Of a stretch of DNA of 64,000 bases, positions 35,161 through 44,559 are shown one piece after another; position 1 is the stretch's first letter; each line of letters opens with the position of its first letter. Source of the DNA: Planococcus maitriensis (lineage in GTDB: Bacteria; Bacillota; Bacilli; Bacillales_A; Planococcaceae); assembly GCF_003289925.1 (NCBI RefSeq), contig NZ_QLZQ01000001.1:62001-126000 (forward strand), given 5' to 3'. The position numbers and the translations under genes were made by a program. The notes under the pieces are model-generated. The model made no database searches. It saw only the letters and a list, made by a program, of their open reading frames with translations, and was not told where the DNA came from.

Positions 35161-36418
35161 CGAACACTGGGAATTCCATTTGGATTTCATGCACTTCATT
35201 AGCTTTTTCTATTTCTTCGATACGGATCCCCATGCGCTCTATCAAGTCGACTACGAGGGCATTGCCCATACAGAAGTACCGCATGCGATCGTTCATGCCG
35301 GCGGTCCAGTTGTCGGGGAATCCATTAAGCCTTTCACATTCGACCGGGGTCAGGAAGCGCTTCTTCCCATCCACTTCAACGATATGTGTGCTCCGGTTGA
35401 TGGAGCCTTCGCTAGTCAACATGGTACGGCCCGGCTTATCCAAATCGTCCGTAGGGGACATCCCGCCTTCGGAGAAGTGATAGACATGACCGTCGGCGGT
35501 CTTGCGTTCAATCTTCTTGGGCCCGCGCAAGTAAGCGAATTTCTCGCTGTTCGCTTCGGTGAGATAGAACTTCTCGGGCACCGCTTCTTCATCGATTAAA
35601 ATATCCTTCAACGGAATCGGTTCTTCCAATGTAGGTGAGAGATGGGCAGTGAAGACCTTGCCTTCACGCATATATCCTGAGGTGTGGAATCCGTATGAGA
35701 ATTCGTCTGAAATCTCCACGATATCCGACGGTAATTCGACGGAGGAGATACGATTTTTGTAAGGCTCTTTCTCAACCGGGAAAGGCTTGGCGAAGAATCC
35801 CTCATTGAAGACTATCTCATCGGGTGAGAAAACCTTCTGGTTATTATCGAAAGATATCCCGTTCCTATATGCAAAGATGAAGACCCTGCGACGCCGTTGA
35901 GCCATCCCGTATTCGGCAGCATTGATCACTCGCCACTCGACGGAATAGTTCAAGTCCCGGAAGGTCGCCAGCATGACCGCGAAGTCCCTGCCTCTCTGGG
36001 AGGAAGGGGATTTCAAGAGGCGATCGACGTTCTCCAATAGGACATATTTGGGGTGTGTGTTCTCAATCACCCGCTTGATTTCCCAGAAAAGGACGCCTTT
36101 CTTTCCCTGAATCCCTTGTTCCCCTGATTTGCTGCGGGCTACCGAGTAGTCCTGGCAGGGGAAGCCTCCGACAAGCAGGTCGGCACGGAGGTCATGGAAT
36201 GTATCGTCGGATACCTTGGTGATATCCTCGTTTGAATGGATTCCCGTATCGAAGTTGCGCGCGTAGCAATCGAAGGCATCCTGGGCTTTCCGTGAAGGTT
36301 CCCACTGGTTGCCCCAGACCACTTCGAAGAGTTCGTGGTTGGCTTTCTGCAACCCCAGGCGGAAGCCGCCGACACCGGCGAAGAGTTCGATGACCCTGAG
36401 TTTCTTTATTTGTTCCAT
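35156..36418 (-). CDS. C5-cytosine DNA methyltransferase of the R-M system
   Basis: A 420-aa m5C methyltransferase: motif I ELFAGVGGFRLGL, motif IV GGFPCQDYS with catalytic C88, motif VI LLENVDRLL, motif VIII AQRRRRVFIFAY, and motifs IX-X near the end (LTPVECERLNGFP, then GNALVVDLIERMG). Size matches M.Sau3AI, which makes GATm5C. It should protect host sites from the neighbouring endonuclease. GAAAGGA precedes the ATG. Confidence 0.93.
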   Translation of the reverse strand: MEQIKKLRVIELFAGVGGFRLGLQKANHELFEVVWGNQWEPSRKAQDAFDCYARNFDTGIHSNEDITKVSDDTFHDLRADLLVGGFPCQDYSVARSKSGEQGIQGKKGVLFWEIKRVIENTHPKYVLLENVDRLLKSPSSQRGRDFAVMLATFRDLNYSVEWRVINAAEYGMAQRRRRVFIFAYRNGISFDNNQKVFSPDEIVFNEGFFAKPFPVEKEPYKNRISSVELPSDIVEISDEFSYGFHTSGYMREGKVFTAHLSPTLEEPIPLKDILIDEEAVPEKFYLTEANSEKFAYLRGPKKIERKTADGHVYHFSEGGMSPTDDLDKPGRTMLTSEGSINRSTHIVEVDGKKRFLTPVECERLNGFPDNWTAGMNDRMRYFCMGNALVVDLIERMGIRIEEIEKANEVHEIQMEFPVFG

Positions 36419-36525
36419 TTACCGAACATCCTTTCGGTTTTTCTTAATTATAGCGAATTATCGGGGAAAGATCAATAAATATCCGTGAAAACCTTAATTT
36501 TATATAAAAACTTTCGGTTATGCCA

Positions 36526-36957
36526 TCAATCCGACTCCTTATATCTTCTCATAGCTGCCTGGATGAATTCCAGTGTCGAATCGACTGTTTCATCCAGGTT
36601 CTTGCGTATGTCATGTTCCCAGACGCGGAGTACATGCCAGCCCAATTCAGTGTAATGGGCATCGACCTCTAGGTCGCGTTCCTTATTGCGTGCTATCTTC
36701 GCATCCCAGAATTCCTGGTTGCTCTTCGGGCGTTTGTAATGGAGGGGACAGCCGTGCCAGAAGCAGGAATCGACGAAGATGGCCCCCTTGTATTTCTTTA
36801 TGGCGATGTCCGGGGTGCCGCGCAGGTTGCGAACATTCTTGCGGAATCGAACGCCTTTATGCCAGAGCGCTTTGCTGAATAGATTTTCTAATTTAGACTG
36901 TGCACGAATAGAGCTCATCGTCCGACTTCGTTGTTCTTGTGTCATTCGGTCTGCCAT
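36526..36957 (-). CDS. vsr: Very-short-patch repair endonuclease
   Basis: A 143-aa Vsr. It has the opening RMTQEQRSRTMSSIRAQ, the metal site D50 in GTPDIAI, FVDSCFWHGCP with H68 (H69 in E. coli) and zinc-type cysteines, and LRVWEHDIR near the end. It nicks T:G mismatches that arise when 5-methylcytosine deaminates, so it belongs with the adjacent m5C methyltransferase. 107 nt separate the two genes. Confidence 0.93.
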   Translation of the reverse strand: MADRMTQEQRSRTMSSIRAQSKLENLFSKALWHKGVRFRKNVRNLRGTPDIAIKKYKGAIFVDSCFWHGCPLHYKRPKSNQEFWDAKIARNKERDLEVDAHYTELGWHVLRVWEHDIRKNLDETVDSTLEFIQAAMRRYKESD

Positions 36958-37445
36958 AGAGCGTCAATCCTCCTTATCAATTTTATTAAGAGGATGTCAA
37001 AAATCTATCTTTTAATGCTTTTAGTTTAAATTGATATTAAATAATAGTTGATCACACTATTTAGATTAGAATGAAAAAATTGTTATAATTTTAATAGAAG
37101 TATATTTAGTAATAAGAGAAACTATTTCCAAGTTCCTGGATTTATATAGCGAGACATATAATATGTAATTTTTTCATACCGAGACTTATAAGTTTTGAAA
37201 TAGTTTGGAGACATATAAACATAGTTTTCGCACCGTATATAATCTGCTTCTTGAAGATAATCTAGGATGATTATAGGGTCTTGATTTCTTTTTGTAATCA
37301 AATCGCACATTTCAAAAGTATCTATTGTTATTCCCAAAATCACATTAAGGTGCATTTTATTGTATCTCCAGTCTTTTTAGTCAGTGTATTTAATTCAAGG
37401 GATAAATGCAAAAATAATTCAAAGAAATTTTTAGGAGGAAATGAA
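36958..37445. other. 488-bp AT-rich gap between vsr and the GHKL cassette
   Basis: Divergent intergenic region with the promoters of two cassettes and one short ORF on the minus strand (37122-37355, listed separately). No other structure seen. Confidence 0.5.
37122..37355 (-). CDS. Possible 77-aa small protein
   Basis: Starts at ATG 37355 with GGAGA nine nt upstream. The composition is ordinary for a protein (LGITIDTFEMCDLI, later YVYMSPNYFKTYKSRYEKIT). No helix-turn-helix is evident, so it is not a clear controller protein. Its orientation matches the R-M-V genes, 164 nt before vsr. Unknown; could be a chance ORF. Confidence 0.4.
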   Translation of the reverse strand: MHLNVILGITIDTFEMCDLITKRNQDPIIILDYLQEADYIRCENYVYMSPNYFKTYKSRYEKITYYMSRYINPGTWK

Positions 37446-39380
37446 ATGGCTTTTTGGAACTTTCCGGTTGTAATAGGTGGAAATATTAATTCAATAAATA
37501 ATGCTGGTTTAGAGACTTTCCGCGATGATCCGATTGATTCCCTTACTAGAGAAATATGTCAGAATTCACTAGATGCTGTTGAAGATGAATCGAAACCAGT
37601 CATAGTAGAGTTTAAAAAATTCACGTCAAATGTATTTCCAGGAAAAGACGAATTACGGAATAACTTTGAGCGAGCAAAAATGACGTGGGAGGGAAAAAAT
37701 AAAAAGAGCACAGAATTTATAGAAAGTGCATTGAATATTTTATCTGAAAGAAATATGCAATGGCTTCGAATAAGTGATTTTAATACAAGGGGGTTGGAAG
37801 GAGCTCGCGCAGGTGAAATAGGAAGCCCTTGGAGTGCCTTGGTTAGAGAAGCCGGTTCATCCAATAAAAACGATTCTTCAGGCGGAAGCTTCGGGATAGG
37901 GAAGGCCGCTCCTTTTCTAAGCTCGGGATTAAGAACAATCTTTTACTCTAGCTTGGATCGAACGGGCTATCGTTCTTATATAGGAGTGTCGGATATTATG
38001 TCCTTTCAAAAAGATGGGGGAGGGATGACTGTCGGGAAGGGTTACTATACCGATGGAGAGGATTCGAGGGCTATACCCGATTCTCTGAAATTGGATTCCG
38101 GCTTTGAAAGAGAGGAAGCCGGTACTGATATATTTATCAGCGCTTTTATAGATATTTATGATTTAGAGAAGAAAATACTTCATTCTATTCTTCATAATTT
38201 TTTTCTTACAGTTTACTACCAAAAGCTTATTGTTAGAGTAGGAGATTCTGAAATTAATCATAAAAATATTAATGAACTTATTAAAAAGCTAGAAGAAGAT
38301 AGTAAAGAAAATAAAGATTTAAAGAATTTCTTTAACCTCCTGAGTTCTGAAAATACTCTTAGGATTGAGTACCCTTCCAAAAGATATGACCAAGGAAGAA
38401 TAGAATTCAAAGACGGAGAAGCTGTTTTCTTGCTGATGGAAGGAGAGGACTTTAATAGAAAAGTTCTTATGACAAGAAAAACAGGAATGAAAATTTTTGA
38501 ACAAGGGCATATCAGCGGCAATATAACATTCACTGGAATGTTAATGATACAAGGGGAAAATATGAATCGTATTTTCAAAGAGATGGAGAACCCTGCCCAT
38601 AATAAGTGGGTTCCAAGCCGGTATGAAGAAAACCCTAAAATAGCTGAACAAATTTTTAAGGACTTGAGAAAATTCATGCGTGATACTGTCAAAGAATCAT
38701 TCTCGCCACCAATCTCTGATCAAATGAACGCCTTTGGACTCAGCGATTTTATACCAGATAAGCGAAACCTGAATCAAGGCGACGAGCAACTGGTGGAAAG
38801 CCTTGACTCAGTGGTCACAAAAATAGAAATGAAAAAGAAAAATCGAAAGGCTGCTTCTACAATTTTTGAAGATGAGAGAGAAAGTGAAAATGAGGCTTCA
38901 ATAGACCGAGGAGAAAATGCATTGGGAGATGGAGAAAGGGGCGGATTTGGAGAAGAAGAAGCGGGAGAAGGCGACTCTTCCAATAATGGAACTCAATTAC
39001 CGGAAGGAGAAGTGGGTGTAGACCCTAATTCAGATGGAAATGTAGATATAAGTGAATCTCGCCGCAAAAGAAAGCTAGTAGCTAATAAGTGCCGGTACAT
39101 AAGCTTGAATCAAAAAGAAGGCTTGTACAGATTTTCGGTAGTACTTGATAAAGCTTTTGAAAAAGGGACTATTGAATTTAAGCAAATCGGTGAACAAAAT
39201 ATAGTGAAATTGCCAATTGAAAATGTGGCGTTTGATCAGCAAGATATAAAAATTGAAAAAATCAATAATAATGAAGTGGTTTTTTTAAATGGAAAAAAGG
39301 TCCAGAAATTAAGTTTTTTATTAAAAATAAAGTATTCGAATTTATGTGCAATGGAGGTGCAAGTGTATGAAAATAGCTGA
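37446..39380 (+). CDS. GHKL (Hsp90/MutL/MORC-like) ATPase of a defence cassette
   Basis: A 644-aa ATPase. The Bergerat fold is recognisable from SLTREICQNSLDAVED (E36, N40, D43) and GGSFGIGKAAPFL (the G2 lid) with GTDIFIS later. This resembles the MutL/paraMORC ATPases described in prokaryotic restriction loci (known class). Residues about 500-600 are an acidic, Gly/Ser-rich linker (GERGGFGEEEAGEGDSSNNG), and the last 90 residues form a beta-rich domain. AGGAGG fixes ATG 37446; the ORF extension upstream is not used. The next gene begins within its last 14 nt. Confidence 0.85.
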   Translation: MAFWNFPVVIGGNINSINNAGLETFRDDPIDSLTREICQNSLDAVEDESKPVIVEFKKFTSNVFPGKDELRNNFERAKMTWEGKNKKSTEFIESALNILSERNMQWLRISDFNTRGLEGARAGEIGSPWSALVREAGSSNKNDSSGGSFGIGKAAPFLSSGLRTIFYSSLDRTGYRSYIGVSDIMSFQKDGGGMTVGKGYYTDGEDSRAIPDSLKLDSGFEREEAGTDIFISAFIDIYDLEKKILHSILHNFFLTVYYQKLIVRVGDSEINHKNINELIKKLEEDSKENKDLKNFFNLLSSENTLRIEYPSKRYDQGRIEFKDGEAVFLLMEGEDFNRKVLMTRKTGMKIFEQGHISGNITFTGMLMIQGENMNRIFKEMENPAHNKWVPSRYEENPKIAEQIFKDLRKFMRDTVKESFSPPISDQMNAFGLSDFIPDKRNLNQGDEQLVESLDSVVTKIEMKKKNRKAASTIFEDERESENEASIDRGENALGDGERGGFGEEEAGEGDSSNNGTQLPEGEVGVDPNSDGNVDISESRRKRKLVANKCRYISLNQKEGLYRFSVVLDKAFEKGTIEFKQIGEQNIVKLPIENVAFDQQDIKIEKINNNEVVFLNGKKVQKLSFLLKIKYSNLCAMEVQVYENS

Positions 39381-40215
39381 TTCTTATCCATACCCTGTAC
39401 TAGATCAGAATACTGAGGACTATATAGATTCAATTTTTGAAGTGGAATATAAAGTGATTCCGGTGTTCGGTGAATTAAAGATTAATCTTAGTCTGAAACT
39501 TAAAAATCCCGGTATTGAAGCATTAATCAATAAGGGTGCGGCTACTTTCACTCTCCATGTGGAGTGTCCTCAAACGAGCTATAGAAGAATGTTTAAACAC
39601 TCCGAAAATGTTATTAGTGAGACAATTCCACTATCTACTTTACGTGGAAAAATATTTATCCATACATTCATTCTTGCGGAAACGAAAATTGAAAAATATA
39701 CCAATGAACTATTGAGTGATTGGTTTAAAAATGTAAATCTGACCTTTGAAAAAGGCTATATAATGGGGATAGCAGAAGCTATAGAAATAATAGTGCCAGA
39801 TGATAACACTGACCTACTAGAATTTCCTTCTATTATTGATATTCATCGCTCCATAGAAGGAGAATATATGGAAGTCGATATGTACTCACAAAACATTATT
39901 ATTTCTTTACCCGCATCAGAGTATGATGTGTACGCTCGAAATGGAGACAAAAAGTTTAAAAGCACTATTATAGCAGCAGTAATCTTTCCAGCGCTCATTT
40001 CTATTTTTGGAGAGTTGAAGGGGAATGTCGGAGAATTTGAAGAGCATACTTGGTACCAGGTTATGGATAAAACTTTCAAAGATAACAATTATGACTTGAC
40101 GACTATGGGCAAAGGATCGCTCACTCCTTTGAAAGCCGCACAATTAGTTTTAAGAAAACCATTAAGTGCAGCTTTATCAGAAATACAAAATAACATGTCA
40201 GAGGAGGAAGAGTAG
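39367..40215 (+). CDS. Unknown protein, second gene of GHKL cassette
   Basis: A 282-aa soluble protein I do not recognise. The first 160 residues look beta-rich with alternating hydrophobics (YKVIPVFGELKINLSLKLKN), and a helical C-terminal part ends in MSEEEE. GGAGG before ATG 39367; overlaps the ATPase gene by 14 nt and the next gene by 1 nt, so all three are translated together. Confidence 0.78.
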   Translation: MKIADSYPYPVLDQNTEDYIDSIFEVEYKVIPVFGELKINLSLKLKNPGIEALINKGAATFTLHVECPQTSYRRMFKHSENVISETIPLSTLRGKIFIHTFILAETKIEKYTNELLSDWFKNVNLTFEKGYIMGIAEAIEIIVPDDNTDLLEFPSIIDIHRSIEGEYMEVDMYSQNIIISLPASEYDVYARNGDKKFKSTIIAAVIFPALISIFGELKGNVGEFEEHTWYQVMDKTFKDNNYDLTTMGKGSLTPLKAAQLVLRKPLSAALSEIQNNMSEEEE

Positions 40216-40985
40216 TGAAGTTAAAATTCCTCTCGATTGATACTTTAAGTGACTTGAAAATTAATAATAACGCTTATCTTAAATATTATTATAGAAAAGA
40301 TTCAGAGTGGTTTGATAAATACTTGTCAGAAAAAGGTAGGGTATTAGAGAGCAATATTACAGTTGGAGATGAAGATTTAAAGCTCTCGCGAAATCCAGAA
40401 TACTCGCTTAGTGATAGCGAAAATGTAAAGATACTATATACAGCATTAATTCACTTAACGCCTTCGCAAGCCACACAAGAAAGATTATGGGCAGGACTTG
40501 CTCATATTCATTTGAGAGACTATATTTTTTACAGACTAGAAAAAGAACTGGAAGAAGAGAATAGCACAAGGATATATTCTGCTCTATTTTATAAATATGG
40601 ACCTAAACGCTCTATTTTTATTCACATTATTTCGCGACTCTGGTGGGCAGGCTTCATGACATATGATGAAAAAAATGAAAAAAACCCATTCTGGTTGACC
40701 GATTTCTTCACAAAAAGCGATTTTTCAGCTAGGTGTACAGTCTTTTTCTCTAGTAACTTCACATCGAATCGAGACATAACTCTAGGTATTCTGGAAGCAT
40801 TATATAATTGGTCTGAAAAGGGGCATCATATTAAAAGAGAGCATTTTATACAAGCTACCAAACATTTGAATATCATGGGCGGTGCAACCATACTTGATGT
40901 ATTAACAAGAGAAGACGTAATAAAGATTGTCAATGACGAAGTACTTGAAGTGCCAGAGGAAAAAGTAACAGAAAATACTTTATAG
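40215..40985 (+). CDS. DUF6339-like protein, third gene of GHKL cassette
   Basis: A 256-aa protein beginning at GTG 40215, directly behind GAGGAGGAAGAG and overlapping the previous stop. The segment LTPSQATQERLWAGLAHIHL and the following FYRL/SIFIHIISRLWWAG look like DUF6339, which I recall beside Z1-helicase/paraMORC restriction loci; moderate certainty. All-alpha in feel. Function unknown. Confidence 0.75.
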   Translation: MKLKFLSIDTLSDLKINNNAYLKYYYRKDSEWFDKYLSEKGRVLESNITVGDEDLKLSRNPEYSLSDSENVKILYTALIHLTPSQATQERLWAGLAHIHLRDYIFYRLEKELEEENSTRIYSALFYKYGPKRSIFIHIISRLWWAGFMTYDEKNEKNPFWLTDFFTKSDFSARCTVFFSSNFTSNRDITLGILEALYNWSEKGHHIKREHFIQATKHLNIMGGATILDVLTREDVIKIVNDEVLEVPEEKVTENTL

Positions 40986-41035
40986 AAAATCGAATGCGAA
41001 AAAAATAATATTTAGTAGCGAAAGTTGGTAGGGGA

Positions 41036-41362
41036 ATGCCTAATTACCTCAAATTGGTAAGAGATAAAATTCCACAAATAATCGAAAATAGTGGTCTTCA
41101 ATTCGAAACCCGTATTTTATCAGAAGAAGAGTATAAAACGGAAGTGACGAAGAAACTCGCTGAGGAGCTTCAGGAATTCGAGAAAACGGAAAACCCAAAA
41201 GATGCAGTCGAAGAACTCGCAGATATCCTAGAGCTGATTCACGCAGCCGCTGAACTCAACGGATCTTCGTTCGAAGAAGTCGAAAAAGTTCGTGTCAAAA
41301 AAGCGGAAAAACGTGGAGGCTTCAAAGAGCGCATCTTTTTGATCGAGGTAGAGGATGAGTAA
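41036..41362 (+). CDS. MazG-like nucleotide pyrophosphohydrolase
   Basis: A 108-aa all-helical NTP pyrophosphatase of the phosphoribosyl-ATP/MazG superfamily: LVRDKIPQIIENSG at the N-terminus, EELQEFE and EELADILELI, the paired ExxE...ExxD motifs that bind Mg, and KAEKRGGFKERIFL. House-cleaning of non-canonical nucleotides is the known role of the family. Ends 8 nt inside the next gene (ATGAGTAA overlap). Backbone composition resumes here. Confidence 0.88.
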   Translation: MPNYLKLVRDKIPQIIENSGLQFETRILSEEEYKTEVTKKLAEELQEFEKTENPKDAVEELADILELIHAAAELNGSSFEEVEKVRVKKAEKRGGFKERIFLIEVEDE

Positions 41363-43775
41363 ACTGCAGCTGGTCACCTCGCAGCTTGTGAGCCACTTGA
41401 GTCGGTTGGCACGAGAAGCTGTAGAAATCAATTGGATCAACGCGTTTGCGATGAAGTCGGGTGTGAGAATCGTGACGCCGTTTATGAAAGAAGCCGCAGA
41501 CCGAGGTGTGCCGATCAAGCTATTGATCGGTGATTATCTTTTCGTAACGCAGCCGGAAGCACTTGAGATTCTGTTGGATGAAGTGCCTTCCGCTGAAATT
41601 CGTTTGTGGAAAAGCGGCGGTGCTTCGTTTCATCCGAAATCCTATCTGTTTCGGGGAAAAGAGACTTCGCATCTTATCGTTGGATCATCCAATTTGTCCC
41701 GCTCCGCATTGACCGAAGGCGTGGAATGGAATTTGATCGCCCCAACTTCAGTGGATGAAACGGTATTCGATGAGGCAGTGGAACAATTCCAGGCACATTT
41801 CTATGCGGAGGAAACCATTCCGTTGAATAAGGAAACGCTCCAAGAGTATAAAATGCTTCATGAAAAAGCGAATCTTAAGCGGCCGGTCAGCCCCGTTTGG
41901 TCGGAAGCGGAAGAAGTGGGGCTCACGCTTGGAGAATCGCAGCCGCAAGAAGCAATCGAAACAGGCGTTTCGTACATAACCGATTTAACTCCGAGGCCCG
42001 CCCAGCAGGAAGCGCTTGATGCACTCGATAATGTCTTGGAGGAAGAGTATAACCGGGCGATGGTCGTGCTTGCGACAGGGCTAGGAAAAACTTATCTAGC
42101 GGCGTTCTTCGCCAAGAAGTTCAAGCGTGTATTGTTTGTCGCGCACCGCCAGGAAATTCTCCAGCAGGCAAAAGAGTCGTTTCAAAATGTGCATCCAAAT
42201 AAAAAATCTGCGTTCTATCATGCAACAGAAAAGGACACGTCCGCCGATTTTCTGTTTGCATCGATATATACGCTAGGCAGTGAGTATCACCTGAATCAAT
42301 TTGAGCGAGATTCGTTTGATTTAATCATTGTGGATGAATTCCATCACGCCGCTTCCCCGACCTATAGAAGGCTGCTGGAGCATTTCAACCCGCAGTTTTT
42401 GTTAGGGATTACAGCAACTCCTGACCGCATGGACAATCAGGATGTGTATGCCTTATGCGATGGCAACGTCGCGATTTCCATTCATTTCCTCGATGCCATC
42501 GAACGCAATTGGCTCGCACCGTTTCGTTATTTCGGGGTATACGATAATACCGATTACTCGAAGATTCGTTGGCTCGGGAATCGCTATGATGAAGAAGAAC
42601 TGCTTCAGGCGCAGTTAAGGGAAGACTATGCTGAAGCGGTATTTGAGGCGTGGCAAAAGCATAAGCAGACCCGCACGATCGTCTTTTGTTCGACGGTCCG
42701 GCAGACGCAATTTATGGACCAGTTTTTCCGGGAGCGTGGCATCCGTTCGATGAGTTTGTCGGGCGGTACTCCTGCAGAAGAGCGGAAAGCGGCGAGAGCA
42801 CAATTGGATTCAGGAGAGTTGGAAATCATCTTCACGGTCGATCTGTTCAATGAAGGTGTCGATATTCCGAAAGTCGATACTTTGCTCTTCATCCGCCCGA
42901 CCGAGTCGCTCACAGTCTATACCCAGCAGATCGGCCGGGGATTGCGCATTGCGGACAAAAAAGATCATTGCGTGATCATCGACTTTATCGGCAATTACCG
43001 CAATGCCGATCTGAAGCTTTCTGTCTTCGATACACAGCCTCAGGCTAAAGGAAAAACGCAAGGCGTGGAGCCGCTCGTTCCTGCGAACTGCGATTTTCAG
43101 CTGGAACTCGAAGTCGTCAATCTTCTCGAGGAGCTGCGGAAAAAACGCGCGCCGCGAAAAGAGGCGATGGTTCTTGCATACCGGGAGCTGAAGCGCGAGC
43201 TCGGCAGGCGTCCGACCTATTTGGAATTTCATCTACAGGGGACTGCCGTTTCGAAAACGGTCAAGCAGGAATTCGGCAGCTGGTTCGGCTTGCTTGCCTA
43301 TGCGGCGGAACTGAATGCGACAGAGATTGAAGTATGGACTAAACATCAGAATTGGTTTTTGGAAGTCGAGAAGACCGGCATGAACAAAAGCTATAAGATG
43401 GTCGTCTTGAGTTATATGTTGTCGAAGGACGTGGAGAGCTGGCTAGATCCGATTACACCGGTGGAAGCCGCTCCTTATTTCCATGAGTTCCTAACGGCTA
43501 AACAATACAGACTGAATGCAGATTTCAATGATGTGCAGGGCAGGAAGCTCAGAGACTATGATGAGAAGAAAATTGCAGATCTGATTGAACGGATGCCGAT
43601 GACGAAATGGAGCGGCAGCGCAAAAGGCGGTTTAGTGACATTCGATGAAGGATCGTTTTCGTTGAATCTATCGCCAAGTATTGAGCATCAGCGGATTCTT
43701 TTTGACTGGACAAAGGAAATTGCTGAATATCGTTTGCATGCTTATTTTGAACGTAAGGCAGCGAATAGAAATTAA
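41355..43775 (+). CDS. PLD-nuclease / DEAD helicase / DUF3427 fusion
   Basis: An 806-aa fusion. Residues 1-150: a phospholipase D-like nuclease domain with the HxK signature (FHPKSYLFRG...IVGSSNLSRSAL). About 200-560: SF2 helicase with VLATGLGKTYLAAFFA, IVDEFHHAASPTYRRLL, GITATPDRMDN and YTQQIGRGLRI. C-terminus about 600-800: DUF3427-like. Such proteins act in DNA repair or restriction-like defence; role unproven. Overlaps the MazG-like gene, so they are cotranscribed. Confidence 0.88.
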   Translation: MSKLQLVTSQLVSHLSRLAREAVEINWINAFAMKSGVRIVTPFMKEAADRGVPIKLLIGDYLFVTQPEALEILLDEVPSAEIRLWKSGGASFHPKSYLFRGKETSHLIVGSSNLSRSALTEGVEWNLIAPTSVDETVFDEAVEQFQAHFYAEETIPLNKETLQEYKMLHEKANLKRPVSPVWSEAEEVGLTLGESQPQEAIETGVSYITDLTPRPAQQEALDALDNVLEEEYNRAMVVLATGLGKTYLAAFFAKKFKRVLFVAHRQEILQQAKESFQNVHPNKKSAFYHATEKDTSADFLFASIYTLGSEYHLNQFERDSFDLIIVDEFHHAASPTYRRLLEHFNPQFLLGITATPDRMDNQDVYALCDGNVAISIHFLDAIERNWLAPFRYFGVYDNTDYSKIRWLGNRYDEEELLQAQLREDYAEAVFEAWQKHKQTRTIVFCSTVRQTQFMDQFFRERGIRSMSLSGGTPAEERKAARAQLDSGELEIIFTVDLFNEGVDIPKVDTLLFIRPTESLTVYTQQIGRGLRIADKKDHCVIIDFIGNYRNADLKLSVFDTQPQAKGKTQGVEPLVPANCDFQLELEVVNLLEELRKKRAPRKEAMVLAYRELKRELGRRPTYLEFHLQGTAVSKTVKQEFGSWFGLLAYAAELNATEIEVWTKHQNWFLEVEKTGMNKSYKMVVLSYMLSKDVESWLDPITPVEAAPYFHEFLTAKQYRLNADFNDVQGRKLRDYDEKKIADLIERMPMTKWSGSAKGGLVTFDEGSFSLNLSPSIEHQRILFDWTKEIAEYRLHAYFERKAANRN

Positions 43776-43824
43776 AAGGACCACAAGAGAGTGGCTATAC
43801 TTTACTGCTCTCTGTGGTCCTTTT
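43774..43824. terminator. Bidirectional terminator
   Basis: AAAAGGACCACA-AGAGAG / CTCTC-TGTGGTCCTTTT arms between convergent genes. Confidence 0.85.
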
Positions 43825-43840
43825 GATATTAAGTAAATTT

Positions 43841-44440
43841 TTAAGAAAATTCCAGGAAGAAGTCTCTATTGATGTCCTCGATACTCATGTTTGTTTGGTT
43901 GGAAAGGAATTCGCGGATTTTGCCGGAATCATTTTCTGTTAGCAGTTTCTTAAAGATGGCCGTATTTTGTTCATAGCCTTCGAAATAAGCACTTTCACTT
44001 TCCGGATTATGGTAGAGCTTCAAGTACTCCTCGTAGTCTTTTGTGTTCAACTTACCTTCGATTTGGGACAACACTTGCTCCCATTTTTTACTTTTCTTAT
44101 TGTGAAGAACAGCTTTCGGCTTGGCGTCTTTTGCTTTATCTGCACTGATCTGGACGAGTGTTTTTTGGACATCCAGTCTATAGCTGAGCAATTCGCTTCT
44201 TTGGCAGGTGTCTAAACTTGGTAAAATTTCGTCATTATATAGCTTATAGTGCTGCTCTAAGTAGGGAATTGTTCGTGCTGCTTCTTTTTTTTCCTTGCGT
44301 TCATTTTGCCACTGAGCAACTTTGTCAATTTTGTCGATAGCGGGTTTAATAAGATGGGGATTTTTAGCAATTTGATCAACAACTTTCGGTCCATGCTTTA
44401 TTGCAAAATCGGCAACGGGTTTTATAGGTATCTTAGCCAT
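43841..44440 (-). CDS. Hypothetical soluble, helical protein
   Basis: A 199-aa Lys/Glu-rich protein with the opening IPIKPVADFAIKHGPKVVDQ, charged helices and no membrane segment. GAGGA site before the ATG. Family not recognised. Confidence 0.75.
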   Translation of the reverse strand: MAKIPIKPVADFAIKHGPKVVDQIAKNPHLIKPAIDKIDKVAQWQNERKEKKEAARTIPYLEQHYKLYNDEILPSLDTCQRSELLSYRLDVQKTLVQISADKAKDAKPKAVLHNKKSKKWEQVLSQIEGKLNTKDYEEYLKLYHNPESESAYFEGYEQNTAIFKKLLTENDSGKIREFLSNQTNMSIEDINRDFFLEFS

Positions 44441-44559
44441 GGTAGAAGATCCTCCTCTTTGTTTATATCTACATTATAGTAAAAATGTTCCTGTTGGAAG
44501 AACTATCTGGGTTGATGCTAACTATATTAGTGATGCGTTTTAAACGATGAGCAATCTGC

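Larger units (their letters stand above)
24600..41000. other. Defence island, AT-richer than its surroundings
   Basis: Every gene here is a nuclease, methyltransferase, helicase, defence-like ATPase or unknown. Base composition drops clearly from the backbone, most in 24.6-26.2 kb and 37-41 kb. The left edge meets an IS605 element and two pseudogenes; the right edge falls between 40985 and 41036. No integrase or attachment site seen. Confidence 0.7.

Noticed and set aside
37281..37445. In-frame N-terminal extension of the GHKL ATPase
   Set aside because: Not preceded by a ribosome site, whereas AGGAGG before 37446 is strong, and the family begins near there.
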